Source: an uncultured Acidobacteriia bacterium (GTDB lineage Bacteria; Acidobacteriota; Terriglobia; Bryobacterales; Bryobacteraceae). From it: a stretch of 64,000 nt of DNA. The notes under the pieces were generated by a model, which was given only the letters and a program-made list of their open reading frames with translations, was not told the DNA's origin and did no database searches. The DNA lies in assembly GCA_903907865.1 (NCBI GenBank), contig CAIVPR010000078.1, forward strand, positions 124,001 through 188,000. The letters are read 5' to 3'. Numbering within the stretch: position 1 is the first letter of the stretch; each line of letters opens with the position of its first letter. This document shows positions 43,621-51,750 of the stretch, piece after piece. A program made the translations under genes and the position numbers.

Positions 43621-45723
43621 ATGACGATCCGGTACGCCTGCCTGCTTCCCCTGCTTTGCGCCAGCCTACTCGACGCGGCCTCTCCGCAAAAGGGCACCGA
43701 GATCCTCTGGGACAAGTACGGCGTCGCGCACGTCTACGCGAAAACCACGGAAGACCTCTTCTACTGCTATGGTTACGCCCAGGCGCAGAGCCACGGCGAC
43801 CTCCTGCTGCACCTCTACGGCGAATCGCGTGGCCGCGCCGCCGAGTACTTCGGCCCGTCTCACCTTGAGGACGACAAGTGGGTCTGGACCAACTCGGTTC
43901 CGCAACGTTCGCAGAAGTGGCTGGAGATGCAGACACCGCAGTTCCGCTCGTACATGGAAGCGTTCGCGAAGGGCATCAACGACTATGCCGCGAAACATCC
44001 CGGGGCGCTCTCGGCGGAATCGAAGCGGGTCCTGCCGGTGACTGCGCTTGATCCCATCCAGCACACGCACCGCATCGTGCACTTCACCTACATGGCTCCC
44101 CGACGACTGGCGGCAGCCGGAGCGGCACCGGTGACGGAGGCGATGCTGCAGGAAACGCCGGAATCGGTCGGCTCGAACGGCTGGGCCGTCGCTCCGGCTC
44201 ACACGGCGGCGGGCCACACACTGCTGTTGGGCAATCCGCACCTTGCGTGGGGCGGCTGGCAGACGTATTACGAAATCCAACTCACCGCGCCCGGCATCAA
44301 CCTGTACGGTGCCAGCCAGGTGGGCTTTCCGGTGCTGCGCTTCATGGCCAGCGAGTATCTGGGCTTCAACCAGACCGTGAACGGACTGGACGCGGCCGAC
44401 CTCTACCGGATCAAGACCACCGAGGGCGGTTATTCCTTCGACGGCGCGGTCAGGCCGTTCGAAAAGTCGCAATACACGCTGAAGATCCGGCAGGCGGACG
44501 GCTCGATGAAGTCGGAGACCTTCCCGGTGCTGAGCACCATTCATGGTCCGGTGATCCGGCAGCAGGGCGGGGAGACGGTAGCGCTTCGGGTGGCCGCGCT
44601 CGACAGGCCCTTCCTGCTGGAGCAGTACTGGCAGATGGCGACAGCACACAACTTTGAGCAATACCAGAAGGCGGTGGCGCGCCTCCAGGTCCCGTGGTTC
44701 AACATCATCTACGGCGACCGCGACGGGCACATCGAATACCTCTACAACGGCACCGTGCCGAGGCGGAAGTCGGGCGACCTGCGGTACTGGGCGGGCGTGG
44801 TTCCGGGCGATACTTCCGAGACCTTGTGGACCGACTACCTCACCTACGAGGAACTGCCCAAGTCGATTGACCCGCCCGTCGGCTTTGTGCACAACACCAA
44901 CGACCCGCCGTGGAACGCCTCGTGGCCGAATTCGCTCGATCCCGACAAGTACCCGGCCTACATCGCGCCCCGCAACATCTCCTTCCGGGCCGAACGGTCC
45001 CTGCGCATGCTGTACGAGGACAAGAAGCTCACCTACGACCAGTTCATCTTGAACAAGCACTCCACGCGCGCCGAACTTGCCGACCGCATTTTGCCCGACC
45101 TGCTCAAGGCGGTGGATCAGTACGGCACCCCGTTGGCGAAACAAGCGACCGCGGTTCTCAAGGCGTGGGACCGGCAGGCGGAAGCGAGCAGCCAGGGGGC
45201 CGTCCTGTTCTACGAATGGGCGGTGCAGTTCATGGGCGGACCGGCGATGGGGTCGCAGACGGGCTTCGCGGTGCCTTATGACTTGAAGTTGCCGCTGGAG
45301 ACGCCGCGCGGTCTCAAGGATCCGGCTAAGGCAGCACAGCAACTGGATGCGGCTGCCGCGAAGGTTGTGAAGGAGCATGGATCGCTCGATGTCCCATGGG
45401 GCGAAGTGATGCGCTTCCAGTTCGCCGGGCTCGACTTGCCGGGCAACGGCGGCTTCGGCAACTTGGGGATCTTTCGCGTGATCACGTTTGGCGACGTCCA
45501 TGGGGCGACCCGTTCCCAGACGCATGGCGAAACCTGGATATCAGCCGTCGAATTCAGCAAGCCGATGAAGTTGAAGGTGCTGATGACGTACGGGAATTCC
45601 TCGCAGCCGGGGTCGAAGCACCAAGGCGACCAGCTGCCGCTGCTGGCGAGGAAGGAATTGCGGACGGCGTGGCATACGAGGGCGGAAGTGATGGCGAATC
45701 TGGAGAGCCGGGACCGGTTCTGA
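43621..45723 (+). CDS. Secreted penicillin-acylase-family amidohydrolase
   Basis: A 700-residue Ntn-hydrolase with a signal peptide (MTIRYACLLPLLCASLLDAA). The alpha chain holds EILWDKYGVAHVYAKTTEDL and FYCYGYAQAQSHGDLL; the beta chain begins at the nucleophile Ser in VGSNGWAVAP, where autocleavage is expected. Further blocks are GNPHLAW and STIHGPVI. Members hydrolyse penicillins, acyl-homoserine lactones or cyclic lipopeptides, so quorum-signal degradation is one option. A TACCCT box ends 11 bases before the ATG. Confidence 0.9.
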   Translation: MTIRYACLLPLLCASLLDAASPQKGTEILWDKYGVAHVYAKTTEDLFYCYGYAQAQSHGDLLLHLYGESRGRAAEYFGPSHLEDDKWVWTNSVPQRSQKWLEMQTPQFRSYMEAFAKGINDYAAKHPGALSAESKRVLPVTALDPIQHTHRIVHFTYMAPRRLAAAGAAPVTEAMLQETPESVGSNGWAVAPAHTAAGHTLLLGNPHLAWGGWQTYYEIQLTAPGINLYGASQVGFPVLRFMASEYLGFNQTVNGLDAADLYRIKTTEGGYSFDGAVRPFEKSQYTLKIRQADGSMKSETFPVLSTIHGPVIRQQGGETVALRVAALDRPFLLEQYWQMATAHNFEQYQKAVARLQVPWFNIIYGDRDGHIEYLYNGTVPRRKSGDLRYWAGVVPGDTSETLWTDYLTYEELPKSIDPPVGFVHNTNDPPWNASWPNSLDPDKYPAYIAPRNISFRAERSLRMLYEDKKLTYDQFILNKHSTRAELADRILPDLLKAVDQYGTPLAKQATAVLKAWDRQAEASSQGAVLFYEWAVQFMGGPAMGSQTGFAVPYDLKLPLETPRGLKDPAKAAQQLDAAAAKVVKEHGSLDVPWGEVMRFQFAGLDLPGNGGFGNLGIFRVITFGDVHGATRSQTHGETWISAVEFSKPMKLKVLMTYGNSSQPGSKHQGDQLPLLARKELRTAWHTRAEVMANLESRDRF

Positions 45724-45783
45724 ACCCGGTGGCGAAACTGACGCGACAACCAAGGACAGGTCCGGAAAACTGGCTCGAAGCGT

Positions 45784-45789
45784 TACACT
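45784..45789 (+). promoter_or_regulatory. Putative -10 box of the Uma2 gene
   Basis: TACACT ends seven bases before the ATG at 45797, with no Shine-Dalgarno sequence. Fits the leaderless pattern. Confidence 0.4.
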
Positions 45790-45796
45790 GCTGGAC

Positions 45797-46306
45797 ATGG
45801 GCGTCGCTACGCTGATCTCGGTGGAGGAGTACCTCGATACCAGCTTTTCGCCTGATCGCGACTTCATCAATGGCGAGGTCCGTGAGAGAAACGGCGGGGA
45901 GCGAACGCATAGTTACGCCCAAGCCCGGATTGCGTCATGGTTTATCCGACGAAGCGACAAGCTGCGGCTCGATGGGCTCAAGGAACTCCGCATGCGAATG
46001 GCAAAGGGACGTATCCGCATTCCCGACGTCGTAGTCTCTGAAATCCCAATCCCCGACGAGGAAGTCTTCACCACCCCGCCCTACCTCTGTATCGAAATCC
46101 TCTCGCCCGACGACACCCTCTCCGACATCCAGGAACGCACGGACGAATACCTCGCCTTCGGCGTCCCCAACGTCTGGGTGGTGGATCCGTGGAAACACCG
46201 CGGGTGGCTCGTCACCCCCGGGGGCTGGGACCCGGTCGCTGACGGGATCATGCGCACCCCCGACGGACGTGTCGCCATGCCGCTAGTCGACGTTCTCTTG
46301 CCATAA
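45797..46306 (+). CDS. Uma2-family (DUF820) predicted endonuclease
   Basis: A 169-residue protein of the PD-(D/E)xK-like Uma2/DUF820 family. Family motifs are SVEEYLDTSFSPDRDFINGE, IRIPDVVVSEI, YLCIEILSPDDTLSDIQERT (catalytic-site region with E-I-L-S-P) and DEYLAFGVPNVWVVDPW. The biological role is unknown; members occur in many copies in Cyanobacteria and Acidobacteria and are thought to be nucleases of mobile or selfish origin. It is not associated with other mobile genes here. Confidence 0.88.
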   Translation: MGVATLISVEEYLDTSFSPDRDFINGEVRERNGGERTHSYAQARIASWFIRRSDKLRLDGLKELRMRMAKGRIRIPDVVVSEIPIPDEEVFTTPPYLCIEILSPDDTLSDIQERTDEYLAFGVPNVWVVDPWKHRGWLVTPGGWDPVADGIMRTPDGRVAMPLVDVLLP

Positions 46307-46452
46307 AGCCCCAAATGGAGCTGCTTCGCCGGGGGGATGTCCTGGTCCAGCCGATCCAGGCTTTTGCCTCCAAGACGGTCAGGATTCCATCCCCGGGTTA
46401 CTCCAGACTGCAACTCGTCCTGGACTCGAGCTCCAAACGCTAGCCGACGCGA

Positions 46453-46458
46453 CATAAT
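46453..46458 (+). promoter_or_regulatory. Putative -10 box of the alpha/beta hydrolase gene
   Basis: CATAAT ends seven bases before the ATG at 46466 and overlaps the earlier in-frame ATG at 46457, so it argues for the later start. Confidence 0.4.
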
Positions 46459-46465
46459 GGATGCG

Positions 46466-47350
46466 ATGCGACGAATCCCCATCCTCATCGCCCTGGCAAC
46501 CCTGCCCCTGTTTGCCGCCAAAGACGCCCTCGACCTCCACGCCCCGGAAATCAAGCTCTGGGCCAACGGCGCGCCCGGCTCGGAGGGCAAGACCGACCCC
46601 GAACGCTGGATCGAAGGCGGCACGCCCGACGCGTTCCACCGCGTCACCGACATCCACAACCCCTCCGTCACCGTTTTCCTGCCCCCCAAGGGCAAGGCCA
46701 ACGGCGCTGCGTTCATCATCGCGCCCGGCGGTGCGCACCGCTACCTCGTCATGGACCTCGAAGGCAAGTTCGCCGCCGACCGGCTCAACGCGATGGGCTT
46801 CGCCGCCTTCGTCCTGAAAAGCCGCCTCGCCCGCGCCGAGGGCTCCACATACAAGGTTGAAGTGGAGTCGCAGGCCGACATCCTGCGTGCGGTTCGCTTG
46901 GTACGCAGCCGTGCCAAGGAATGGGGCGTCGATCCAGCGCGCGTTGGCGTGATGGGATTCTCGGCGGGCGGGCACCTCTCCGCCTTGGCGGAAAACCGGT
47001 TCGACGCGGGGAAGCCTGACGACGCCGACCCCGCGGAACGTGTCAGTTCCCGCCCCGATTTTGCGGTGCTCGGCTACCCAGGTTTCAGTGCCGGTCGTCC
47101 CCAGGTGGACAAGAACGCCCCGCCCACCTTCATCTTTATCAACGACGACGACCCGCTCGCCACCGGAGCCGCAGAGTACTACCTCGAACTGCGCAAGGCC
47201 AAGATCACGTCCGAATTCCACGTCTTCCGGCGCGGAGGCCACGGCGTCGGAATGACGGGACGCACCGCGGAATTCAAAACCATGCCGGAATCGAAGTGGC
47301 CGGACCTGCTGGAAGCCTGGCTCAACGACATAGGAGTAGTGAAGAAATGA
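46466..47350 (+). CDS. Secreted alpha/beta hydrolase (xylan-esterase-like)
   Basis: A 294-residue protein with a signal peptide (MRRIPILIALATLPLFAA). The oxyanion-hole region is FIIAPGGAHRYL, the nucleophile elbow VGVMGFSAGGHLSALA, the acid likely in INDDDPLA and the His in FRRGGHGVGM. This matches the BD-FAE/acetyl-xylan-esterase-like group acting on acylated plant polysaccharides. It is translationally coupled (ATGA) to the SGNH hydrolase gene that follows, so two esterases are made together. Confidence 0.85.
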   Translation: MRRIPILIALATLPLFAAKDALDLHAPEIKLWANGAPGSEGKTDPERWIEGGTPDAFHRVTDIHNPSVTVFLPPKGKANGAAFIIAPGGAHRYLVMDLEGKFAADRLNAMGFAAFVLKSRLARAEGSTYKVEVESQADILRAVRLVRSRAKEWGVDPARVGVMGFSAGGHLSALAENRFDAGKPDDADPAERVSSRPDFAVLGYPGFSAGRPQVDKNAPPTFIFINDDDPLATGAAEYYLELRKAKITSEFHVFRRGGHGVGMTGRTAEFKTMPESKWPDLLEAWLNDIGVVKK

Positions 47351-48078
47351 GATTTCTAACCGTGTTTGCCGCCATCTCGGCCCTCTTCGGCCAGCAGGCC
47401 CCCAATCCCGACTGGGCGCGACTCTCCCGCTTCGCCCCCGACAACGCCAAACTTGCCGCACCCGGTGCCGACGAAATCCGCGTCGTCTTCATGGGCGACT
47501 CCATTACCGAGGGCTGGGGCCGCCGCGGTTCCGAATTCTTCCCCGGCAAGCCCTACGTCAACCGGGGGATCTCGGGCCAGACGGCGCCGCAGATGCTTGT
47601 GCGGTTCCGCCAGGACGTGGTCGACCTCAAGCCCGGCATTGTCCTGATCCTTGCCGGCACCAACGATGTCGCGGGCAACACGGGGCCCGAAACGCCGGAG
47701 ATGATCCAGGGTTTCCTCATGTCGATGGTGGATTTGGCGCGCGCCAATGGCATCGAGCCCGTGCTCTGTTCCATCCCGCCCGCCGCCGACTTCCCATGGA
47801 AGAAAGGTCTGGAGCCCGCACCCAAGATTCAAGCGCTCAACAAATGGATGAAGGAATACGCGTCGCTCCACGTGATCCCGTACGTGGACTACTATTCCGC
47901 CCTGCAGGACGGCAATGGCGGCATGAAGCCGGAGTACTCGGAGGACGGCGTGCACCCGACCAAGGCCGGGTACGACGTGATGGCACCGCTCGCCGAACGC
48001 GGAATTACCGAGGCAACCAACAACCGGCGCGCGAGGTTGCGCCGGAACCTGGCGGGTCGGCCAACCTCGCCCAAATAG
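47347..48078 (+). CDS. Secreted SGNH/GDSL esterase
   Basis: A 243-residue SGNH hydrolase with a signal peptide (MRFLTVFAAISALFGQ). Block I is VVFMGDSITEGWG with the nucleophile Ser, block II YVNRGISGQT, block III ILAGTNDVAGN, block V DGVHPTKAGYDVM with the Asp and His. Similar enzymes deacetylate sugars or rhamnogalacturonan. The C-terminal 30 residues are basic (NNRRARLRRN) and go beyond the fold. The ATG at 47347 overlaps the upstream esterase stop. Confidence 0.9.
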   Translation: MRFLTVFAAISALFGQQAPNPDWARLSRFAPDNAKLAAPGADEIRVVFMGDSITEGWGRRGSEFFPGKPYVNRGISGQTAPQMLVRFRQDVVDLKPGIVLILAGTNDVAGNTGPETPEMIQGFLMSMVDLARANGIEPVLCSIPPAADFPWKKGLEPAPKIQALNKWMKEYASLHVIPYVDYYSALQDGNGGMKPEYSEDGVHPTKAGYDVMAPLAERGITEATNNRRARLRRNLAGRPTSPK

Positions 48079-48144
48079 AAATCACCCTAAATCCAACTGA
48101 AGTTCCGTGTCGTAGTAATGGATGAATCCTACCGGATATCAAAT

Positions 48145-48149
48145 AGGAG
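48145..48149 (+). promoter_or_regulatory. Ribosome-binding site of the fasciclin gene
   Basis: AGGAG lies ten bases before the ATG at 48160 and fixes that start over the in-frame ATG at 48118. It is one of the clear Shine-Dalgarno sequences in the window. Confidence 0.6.
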
Positions 48150-48159
48150 AATTCCAGAC

Positions 48160-48708
48160 ATGAACAGAAACTCGGTTTCATTCGCTATAGGTGCGCTCAT
48201 GCTCCTCGCGGCGACGGCTTCGGCCAAGAACCCCATGGTGGGCGGCAAGGAGATGTTCCCGGCAAAGAACATCGTCGAGAACGCGGTGAACTCTGCCGAC
48301 CACACCACCCTGGTAGCCGCGGTCAAAGCCGCCGGGCTGGTCGACACGCTGCAGACGCCAGGACCCTTCACGGTGTTCGCACCCACGAACGCGGCTTTCG
48401 CGAAGCTTCCCGCCGGCACGGTGGAAACGCTGCTGAAGCCCGAAAACAAGGACGCGCTCGTGAAGGTGCTCACCTACCACGTAGTGCCGGGAAAGCTGTC
48501 GGCAGCCGATATCAAGAAGCAGATCAAGGCGGGCCACGGCACCGCGACCTTCAAGACCGTCTCCGGCGGCACATTGAAGGCAATGGTGGAGGGCGGCATG
48601 ATCGTTCTAAAGGACGAAAAGGGCGGCACCTCGACGGTCACACAGTCCAACGTCTTCCAGTCGAACGGCGTAATTCACGTGGTCGACTCGGTAGTGCTGC
48701 CCAACTAG
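48160..48708 (+). CDS. Secreted fasciclin-domain protein
   Basis: A 182-residue protein with a signal peptide (FAIGALMLLAATASA). A single FAS1 domain is evident: H1 FTVFAPTNAAFAKLP, the central LVKVLTYHVVPGKLSAADI, and H2 GVIHVVDSVVLPN at the C-terminus. FAS1 proteins mediate adhesion or bind small molecules in the envelope or outside the cell. The gene stands alone. Confidence 0.93.
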   Translation: MNRNSVSFAIGALMLLAATASAKNPMVGGKEMFPAKNIVENAVNSADHTTLVAAVKAAGLVDTLQTPGPFTVFAPTNAAFAKLPAGTVETLLKPENKDALVKVLTYHVVPGKLSAADIKKQIKAGHGTATFKTVSGGTLKAMVEGGMIVLKDEKGGTSTVTQSNVFQSNGVIHVVDSVVLPN

Positions 48709-48731
48709 CGGCGACCCGGCATCCCGGCACT

Positions 48732-48798
48732 TGACTCCCTTGCGGTGTGGCTCGGTAACATCCTCATTCCGCGGAGCCGCGACCGCGAGGGAGTGTCA
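48732..48798. repeat. Imperfect inverted repeat (REP-like hairpin)
   Basis: The left arm TGACTCCCTTGCGGTGTGG (from 48732 to 48753 with the following CTC) is largely complementary to the right arm at 48774-48798, which ends GACCGCGAGGGAGTGTCA. The loop is 20 bases. The right arm resembles a dispersed element of the type GAGCCGCGACCG-x-x-AGGGAGC that I recall from Acidobacteria and Planctomycetes genomes. No second copy was seen in this window. It lies in a 203-base intergenic region that holds no gene. Confidence 0.5.
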
Positions 48799-48902
48799 GT
48801 TCGGGGGCCGGAAAATGCGTCGTGGCGCGGCCAAGTGCCGTTTCCAGGTTCCACGCCAGCATGTCCGCCCATGCGTGAAGGGCCCGGTTCCCAACGGTAC
48901 CG

Positions 48903-48908
48903 TATCCT
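48903..48908 (+). promoter_or_regulatory. Putative -10 box of the chlorite-dismutase-like gene
   Basis: TATCCT ends three bases before the ATG at 48912 and six bases before the GTG at 48915. The second spacing matches other genes in the window, so GTG 48915 may be the true, leaderless start. Confidence 0.35.
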
Positions 48909-48911
48909 GAA

Positions 48912-49634
48912 ATGGTGGAGCAACTCGATCTGAGGGAAAAAGGTGGCGTCCGTGGTGGCGTCCAACAGACGTCCGACAGGCGCCTGTTCATGCAACTTCT
49001 GGCTTTCCATGGTGTGAGCGACCCTTCGCCGCTGGTGGAAGTCCTCGAAGCCTCCGGCATCGAAGGCGTGCTTTATGAGGACGTCAACGACCCCCGTGGT
49101 GTTGCGCTACTCACTTGGAGCGACGATCCGTCCTTCTTCATCGACACCGTCCGCCCAATCTGCAACGAGGACCCTTTTTTCGAGCTCGACTTCAAGCCCG
49201 ATTACACAATGTTGGGCCGCACCTACGCCCTCGGGCACGAGCCGAATCTGGAAGACTGGCTCATGAACCGTTCCCGTGTCGCCGTCACCGACCCCGACTG
49301 GCCTTGGGCCGTCTGGTATCCGCTCCGTCGCAAGGGTGAGTTCAATTCCCTGCCGCATGAGGATCAGACCGCCATCCTGCGCGAACACGGCACCATCGGC
49401 CACAGCTTCGGTACTGCTGGCTACGCCAAGGACGTCCGCCTGGCCTGCTTCGGCATCGACAAGGATGACAACGACTTCGTCATCGGTCTAATCGGCCAGG
49501 AATTGCACCCCCTTTCAGCCTGCGTCCAAGCCATGCGCAAGACGCGGCAGACCTCCAGTTTGATGGAAAAGATGGGCCCGTTCTTCGTGGGCCGCGCCAT
49601 CTGGCAGAAGGCAAACCCGGAAACGGCGGCCTAA
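48912..49634 (+). CDS. Chlorite-dismutase-family protein (HemQ-like fold)
   Basis: A 240-residue protein. The C-terminal half (DQTAILREHGTIGHSFG, VRLACFGIDKDDNDFVIGLI, ELHPLSACVQAMRKTRQTSS) follows the pattern of chlorite dismutase/HemQ-like dimeric alpha-beta barrels, including the MRKT helix and FFVGR strand. Whether it binds haem is uncertain. The N-terminal half (FMQLLAFHGVSDPSPLVEVL) would be the first ferredoxin-like barrel. The stop TAA is directly followed by the GTG of the GmhA-like gene. Identification by eye only. Confidence 0.6.
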   Translation: MVEQLDLREKGGVRGGVQQTSDRRLFMQLLAFHGVSDPSPLVEVLEASGIEGVLYEDVNDPRGVALLTWSDDPSFFIDTVRPICNEDPFFELDFKPDYTMLGRTYALGHEPNLEDWLMNRSRVAVTDPDWPWAVWYPLRRKGEFNSLPHEDQTAILREHGTIGHSFGTAGYAKDVRLACFGIDKDDNDFVIGLIGQELHPLSACVQAMRKTRQTSSLMEKMGPFFVGRAIWQKANPETAA

Positions 49635-50255
49635 GTGAAGTTCCCGTCGACCCGATACTCCGGCGCGGCCCAGTATGCCTCCGCCTACTTCGCGACGATG
49701 GCGGACGCCGTCGCTCGCACCGACATGTCCCGGATTGAACAGGCAGCCGACCTGCTCGGTGAAGTGTTCGGTTCCGACCGCACCCTGTACGTTTGCGGTA
49801 ACGGCGGGTCGGCCGCGATTTCCAACCACCTGCTGTGCGATTTCGCCAAGGGCATCCAGACAGACACCCCGCTCCGCCCGAAGGTCGTGAGCCTCAGTTC
49901 CCACGTGGAGTTGATCACGGCGATTGGCAATGACTTTGAATTTGCGGAGATCTTCGCCTACCAGCTGCGCACAGCGGCCCGTCCCGGTGACGCCCTGATG
50001 ACGATCAGTTCGTCGGGGAACTCGGAAAACGTGGTGCGCGCGGTTGAGTGGGCGCGGGCCAACGGCATTGCCAGCATCGCGCTCACCGGTTTTTCTGGAG
50101 GCCGGTCCGCCGCGCTTGCCGACATCAACATCCATGTACCGGCGGAGAACTACGGGGTAGTGGAGGACGTCCACCAGTCCGTCATGCACATCCTGGCTCA
50201 GTACTTGCGAATGCGGGTTATGGAACCCGCTCTCGTTCCAAACCGGTACTTCTAG
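49635..50255 (+). CDS. GmhA-like SIS-domain sugar-phosphate isomerase
   Basis: A 206-residue SIS protein. The pattern LYVCGNGGSAAISNHLLCDF, the Ser-rich phosphate loop TISSSGNSENVVRAVEWA and VEDVHQSVMHIL match phosphoheptose isomerase (GmhA), which makes D-glycero-D-manno-heptose 7-phosphate for lipopolysaccharide. The GTG start touches the stop of the preceding gene, so it is co-translated with it. It opens the surface polysaccharide region. Other heptose genes are not in the window. Confidence 0.82.
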   Translation: MKFPSTRYSGAAQYASAYFATMADAVARTDMSRIEQAADLLGEVFGSDRTLYVCGNGGSAAISNHLLCDFAKGIQTDTPLRPKVVSLSSHVELITAIGNDFEFAEIFAYQLRTAARPGDALMTISSSGNSENVVRAVEWARANGIASIALTGFSGGRSAALADINIHVPAENYGVVEDVHQSVMHILAQYLRMRVMEPALVPNRYF

Positions 50256-50267
50256 GCAGCTAGGCGC

Positions 50268-50273
50268 TATCAT
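50268..50273 (+). promoter_or_regulatory. Putative -10 box of the O-antigen ligase gene
   Basis: TATCAT lies nine bases before the ATG at 50283; AGGAG is present between. A short leader of about two to three bases or a second upstream promoter is possible. Confidence 0.3.
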
Positions 50274-50282
50274 AGGAGATGC

Positions 50283-51707
50283 ATGGGTAGAATGCTGAGT
50301 GCGCAGCCGATGCGGGCGCCTGTCGCGTCGCGACCGGCTAGTCTGAATCCCCTCTTCACGACCACGGCTCCCGCCCCGATCGTACAGGACGCCCCTGTCG
50401 GGTTCATCTCCACACAGGACGAGATTTCCCCGAGCCGCATTCTCGCGTTCAAATGCGCGATTGCCATGTTGTATTGCCGCATGGCCGTGATTCCTGAAGT
50501 GACAGCTGGCATTCTGGGTGTGAACCTGTACTTGTTGTACCTGGTCTCTCCGCCCGCGATGGTGGGTTGCCTCTTGACGGGCGGCTTCGGGCGCTCGTTC
50601 GAACGCAAGGGTGTCATGCTTTGGACTGGCTTCTACGTGTCAATGCTGGCCGCCGTACCTTTTAGCGGTTGGCTATCGCTGTCGGCAACCAAGGCGCTCG
50701 CCTATGCCCGTACGGATTTGGTGTGTCTGTATATTGTGGCGGGTCTGATCCTGACTTGGGACGAAGTGGGCAAGACATACCGGATGTTGGCCTTGTCTTC
50801 GGCCACCGTGCTCTTGATTACCTTCAAGTTTGCCAAGCCCGACGCGCTGGGCCGATTGACAATGGATGGCGGCGATCTGAACGAAGGCACCATTTCCAAC
50901 TCCAACGATCTTTCCGCGCAGATTCTCTTGACCCTGCCGTTCCTTGGTTGGTACGCCTCCGAGCCGGGCCGTAACTTCATCGTCCGTTACGGCATCTATG
51001 CCGGCATGTTCTATGGACTTTGGGCTTGCCTTGGAACCTCATCGCGGGGAGCGATGCTCGCGATGTTCTTTGTAGCACTCTTCCTGATCTATCGTGCCAA
51101 CGGCTACCAAAGGATTGGCGCGTTGATTGCCATTCCGGTCGTGGCTGTGGGTTTGTTTTTGGTGCTCCCGGCTGAGAACATCGCGCGCTTGGCAACCCTG
51201 TTCGGCGTTCAGACGAAGCAGGATTTCGACACCAGCGAGGCCGAGGACTCGTCTGCATCGCGGAAGTATCTCTTCGAGCAGAGCATCAAGTTCACGTTGG
51301 AAAACCCGCTCTTCGGAGTCGGGCCCGCCAACTTCTCCAACTACGAAGGCCTAGTGGCCAAGGCTGCGGGACAGAGGGGCAGTTGGCACGAAACGCACAA
51401 TACATGGACGCAATGCTCGTCGGAATGCGGCATTCCCGCTCTGTGCTTTTTTGTCGCGGGTCTCTTGAGCGCCTTCTTTGCTGTCGGGCGGCTGTACAAC
51501 AGAGCCAGGAAGATGGGTCACAGCGAGATAATGCGTGTGTGCGTGACCTACCAAGCGGCGATGGTCGGCTACGCCACGTGCCTGACCTTTCTGGCGTGCG
51601 CCTACCGGTTTACTTTGCCAACGATGGTGGGCTTGGGGGTCGCAGTTGCCCACGCCGGAAACAGGATACTGAACTTCTACGTTCCGCCCGTGCCAAATCA
51701 GGCTTAG
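50283..51707 (+). CDS. O-antigen ligase/polymerase family membrane protein
   Basis: A 474-residue integral membrane protein with about ten to twelve hydrophobic segments. The Wzy_C/O-antigen ligase signature region is LFGVGPANFSNYEGLV followed by WHETHNTWTQCSSECG, with the conserved His in the large periplasmic loop. It polymerises or ligates surface polysaccharide. The first 60 residues are soluble and Pro/Ala-rich. It converges on the flippase gene 43 bases downstream. Confidence 0.85.
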   Translation: MGRMLSAQPMRAPVASRPASLNPLFTTTAPAPIVQDAPVGFISTQDEISPSRILAFKCAIAMLYCRMAVIPEVTAGILGVNLYLLYLVSPPAMVGCLLTGGFGRSFERKGVMLWTGFYVSMLAAVPFSGWLSLSATKALAYARTDLVCLYIVAGLILTWDEVGKTYRMLALSSATVLLITFKFAKPDALGRLTMDGGDLNEGTISNSNDLSAQILLTLPFLGWYASEPGRNFIVRYGIYAGMFYGLWACLGTSSRGAMLAMFFVALFLIYRANGYQRIGALIAIPVVAVGLFLVLPAENIARLATLFGVQTKQDFDTSEAEDSSASRKYLFEQSIKFTLENPLFGVGPANFSNYEGLVAKAAGQRGSWHETHNTWTQCSSECGIPALCFFVAGLLSAFFAVGRLYNRARKMGHSEIMRVCVTYQAAMVGYATCLTFLACAYRFTLPTMVGLGVAVAHAGNRILNFYVPPVPNQA

Positions 51708-51750
51708 AGCATTTCCACAGTACCTCCGCCAAGGCTCTTAGTCGGAATTT

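Noticed and set aside
43666-45525. 619-codon minus-strand ORF
   Set aside because: Antisense shadow of the penicillin acylase gene; Arg/Gly/Val-rich with no family signature.
46307-46465. Short direct similarities (GTCCTGG) between Uma2 and the hydrolase gene
   Set aside because: Matches are too short to call a repeat; no gene or mobile element seen.
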